Of a DNA stretch of 64,000 bases, positions 62,434 through 64,000 are shown piece by piece; positions within the stretch are counted from its first letter, which is position 1, and each line of letters opens with the position of its first letter. The position numbers and the translations under genes are program-made. The stretch covers positions 744,001 to 808,000 of the forward strand of contig NZ_JAVFVR010000001.1 of assembly GCF_030929595.1 (NCBI RefSeq). The letters run 5' to 3'. The stretch is from Flavobacterium sp. LHD-85. GTDB lineage: Bacteria; Bacteroidota; Bacteroidia; Flavobacteriales; Flavobacteriaceae. The notes under the pieces were generated by a model. The model ran no database searches, was not told where the DNA came from, and saw only the letters and a program-made list of their open reading frames with translations.

Positions 62434-64000
62434 TTAGTATCCAGGATTTTGCTTCAATGTAGGATTAGCTTGGATCGTTTTAGAAGGAATTGGCATTAAA
62501 TCTCTATATGAGTCTGTTGCCACACCATCCATTAAACCACCTTTCCATTGCCAAATTTTACTTCCTCCTGTGAATTTCCCAAAACGAATCAAATCTGTTC
62601 TTCTATGGCATTCCCAGTACAATTCTCTTCCTCTTTCTGCTAATATAAAATCAAGAGTCAAATCTGCACTTGAAATTGTAGTTGCTTCTGCTCTTCCTCT
62701 TATTTGATTAACATAACCAACTGCCGTAGCAATATTTCCTGTAGTTGCACCTCTAACCACAGCTTCAGCGTACATTAAATAAGCATCAGATAAACGGAAT
62801 ACTGGAAAATCTGTATCAGGTATATCAGCTCTCTGAGCCGCTGAACCATCAGATTTTTTGTTGGTATATTTTTTTACACCATATCCATCAGTAAATGTTG
62901 ACAAGTTGGTAATGTCTAAAGCTTGACCATCTGTATGAAAAATTCCTCTTTTATCTCCAGTAGCAGTAGCATCAGGAAAAAGAGCCACAAACTCTTTACG
63001 AGCTCTAGTACCATACCAACCTCCGTCCATACCTAGAGTAGCAGCATCAATACTTCCTCCAATAGCAGCATGAATAATAAAACTCATTCCTCCACCAGTT
63101 GCACGTATAGCGTTTCCATCACTGATGATTGGGAAGATAAACTCACTTTGAGCACCGTTTGTATTATTATCTGCAGAGAATAAGTAAGCATAAGGAACGT
63201 CTGCAAATGTATATCCTGAATTAATAATCTCAGAACATAAAGTCGCTACTTCATTATTTCTTTCAGTTCCTGTATATACTTTAGAATTTAAATAAATTTG
63301 AGCCAACAAAAACTTAGCTGCCACTTTATCAACTCTACCGTATTCATTTGTTCTTGCATTTGCCAAACTATTATCTAAATCTTTCAATTCAGACTCTACA
63401 AAAGCAAATACTTCTGCTCTTGTTTTTTGTACCGGATAATAGAATCCAACAGGATCTGCCTCTGTAGTAATTGGCACATTACCAAATAAATCCATTAAAT
63501 TTACATATGAATAAGCTCTTAAGAAACGTGCTTCTGCTCTAAATGTTGCTATTTCAGCTTTTAGATTAGAATCAACACCTCTTTCTGCTAGTTTTTCATC
63601 TGTAGTTTGTCTTAAAAATTCATTTGCAACACTGATATGATAAGATGCTCTTGAATAAGTACCATATAAAAACTCATTTACAGGTGACCAAGTTTGCATG
63701 TTTAATGTTGGCAAAGTTCCATCAGACCAAGCAATAACTGCTTCATCTGTAGGCAATTCTTGTGTCACAAAAAGTAAACGTAAGTAACTACTAAAATCAC
63801 CACTAAGACCAGAAATATCCGCTTGTCCATCACCATCGTTTCCTCCTACATATAGTCCAGCATATAATTTAGCCAAAACTTGCTTATAAGAGTCTGGGTC
63901 TTGAAAAAAAGTATCTGATAAAAATTCATCATCATCTTTTGGTGTCACGTTTAAATCGTCAGTACACGAAGTAAGCGTCATACTTATTCCTAAAATAAAT
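62434..64000 (-). CDS. SusD/RagB family nutrient-binding lipoprotein (5' end outside window)
   Basis: Reading is open to the window edge: the frame continues upstream of the ATG at 63981 as FILGIS, the hydrophobic core of the signal peptide, so the true start lies beyond 64000. The lipobox is MTLTSC, followed by the acidic stretch DDLNVTPKDDDEF. TPR-like helices with RFLRAYSYVNLMDLFGNVPI and the C-terminal LDFILAERGRELYWECHRRTDLIRFGKF are hallmarks of SusD. It binds oligosaccharides (starch, from the neighbouring amylase) and closes on a SusC transporter that should be encoded just outside. Confidence 0.95.
   Translation of the reverse strand, partial: FILGISMTLTSCTDDLNVTPKDDDEFLSDTFFQDPDSYKQVLAKLYAGLYVGGNDGDGQADISGLSGDFSSYLRLLFVTQELPTDEAVIAWSDGTLPTLNMQTWSPVNEFLYGTYSRASYHISVANEFLRQTTDEKLAERGVDSNLKAEIATFRAEARFLRAYSYVNLMDLFGNVPITTEADPVGFYYPVQKTRAEVFAFVESELKDLDNSLANARTNEYGRVDKVAAKFLLAQIYLNSKVYTGTERNNEVATLCSEIINSGYTFADVPYAYLFSADNNTNGAQSEFIFPIISDGNAIRATGGGMSFIIHAAIGGSIDAATLGMDGGWYGTRARKEFVALFPDATATGDKRGIFHTDGQALDITNLSTFTDGYGVKKYTNKKSDGSAAQRADIPDTDFPVFRLSDAYLMYAEAVVRGATTGNIATAVGYVNQIRGRAEATTISSADLTLDFILAERGRELYWECHRRTDLIRFGKFTGGSKIWQWKGGLMDGVATDSYRDLMPIPSKTIQANPTLKQNPGY

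Overview
The window is chromosomal DNA of a low-GC Bacteroidetes bacterium, almost certainly a Flavobacterium close to F. johnsoniae. Supporting marks are TAnnTTTG -7 promoter boxes with a TTG about 20 bases upstream, near absence of Shine-Dalgarno sites, a primary sigma factor of only 287 residues, a Sus-type starch locus whose amylase ends in a type IX secretion sorting domain, XrtF exosortase, and HYC_CC_PP, DUF4249 and GYDIA-kinase family proteins. I see no phage, insertion sequence, integron or CRISPR array; the window is mostly core genome with a few accessory blocks.

Layout. 1-2247: end of a BamA/TamA-like barrel, class II aldolase and accD. 2469-4692 (minus): a JmjC-like cupin protein and a MacB-type permease. 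4858-6384: purH. 6441-12134: the rod-shape operon mreB-mreC-mreD-mrdA-rodA. 12400-16122 (minus): a DedA protein, then a probable metal (copper) trio of HYC_CC_PP protein, TonB-dependent receptor and periplasmic HMA protein. 16169-17141 (minus): exosortase XrtF and its associated membrane protein. 17212-21158: fRMsr-type GAF protein, a MORN-like secreted protein, rpsO and pnp. 21473-28036: a four-gene envelope operon (secreted protein of unknown function, TonB receptor with an STN domain, DUF4249 lipoprotein, MG2/plug protein). 28210-30134: rpoD and rpe. 30196-34308 (minus): secreted glutaminase, endonuclease lipoprotein and C-terminal processing protease. 34542-39335: surE, a small membrane protein, lpxB, an NlpC/P60 lipoprotein and comEC. 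39338-46602 (minus): three thioredoxin-like paralogs, two POT peptide transporters and a DPP IV-type peptidase. 46783-49100: HMG-CoA reductase and GYDIA kinase of the mevalonate pathway. 49121-56078 (minus): an unknown gene, then the envelope cluster coaX, outer-membrane protein, lptC, small membrane protein, CNNM/CorC protein and ppiD. 56178: tRNA-Phe. 56529-58271: an MHS-type MFS transporter and a small membrane partner. 58357-64000 (minus): amylase, SusE-like and SusD-like proteins; the SusD gene runs off the window.

The non-coding part is the least described. Several classes of intergenic palindromes recur: TTAACCGC...GCGGTTAA elements built of GCAAAG units, a nested palindrome around an AAGGTTTTGAAAACCTT core, and AATTCCAAATTCC hairpins. 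The pnp leader holds a long hairpin whose loop contains a duplicated 13-base AAC-rich motif just before the start codon. One intrinsic terminator is encoded inside the 3' end of the convergent comEC gene.

The most interesting protein-level signals are the loss of all four zinc-ribbon cysteines in AccD, a thioredoxin-like triplication in which two copies lost CxxC, an exosortase with no recognisable substrate nearby, the metal trio, and the STN-receptor operon without an adjacent anti-sigma or sigma gene. All family calls were made by reading the sequence; no database search was run.
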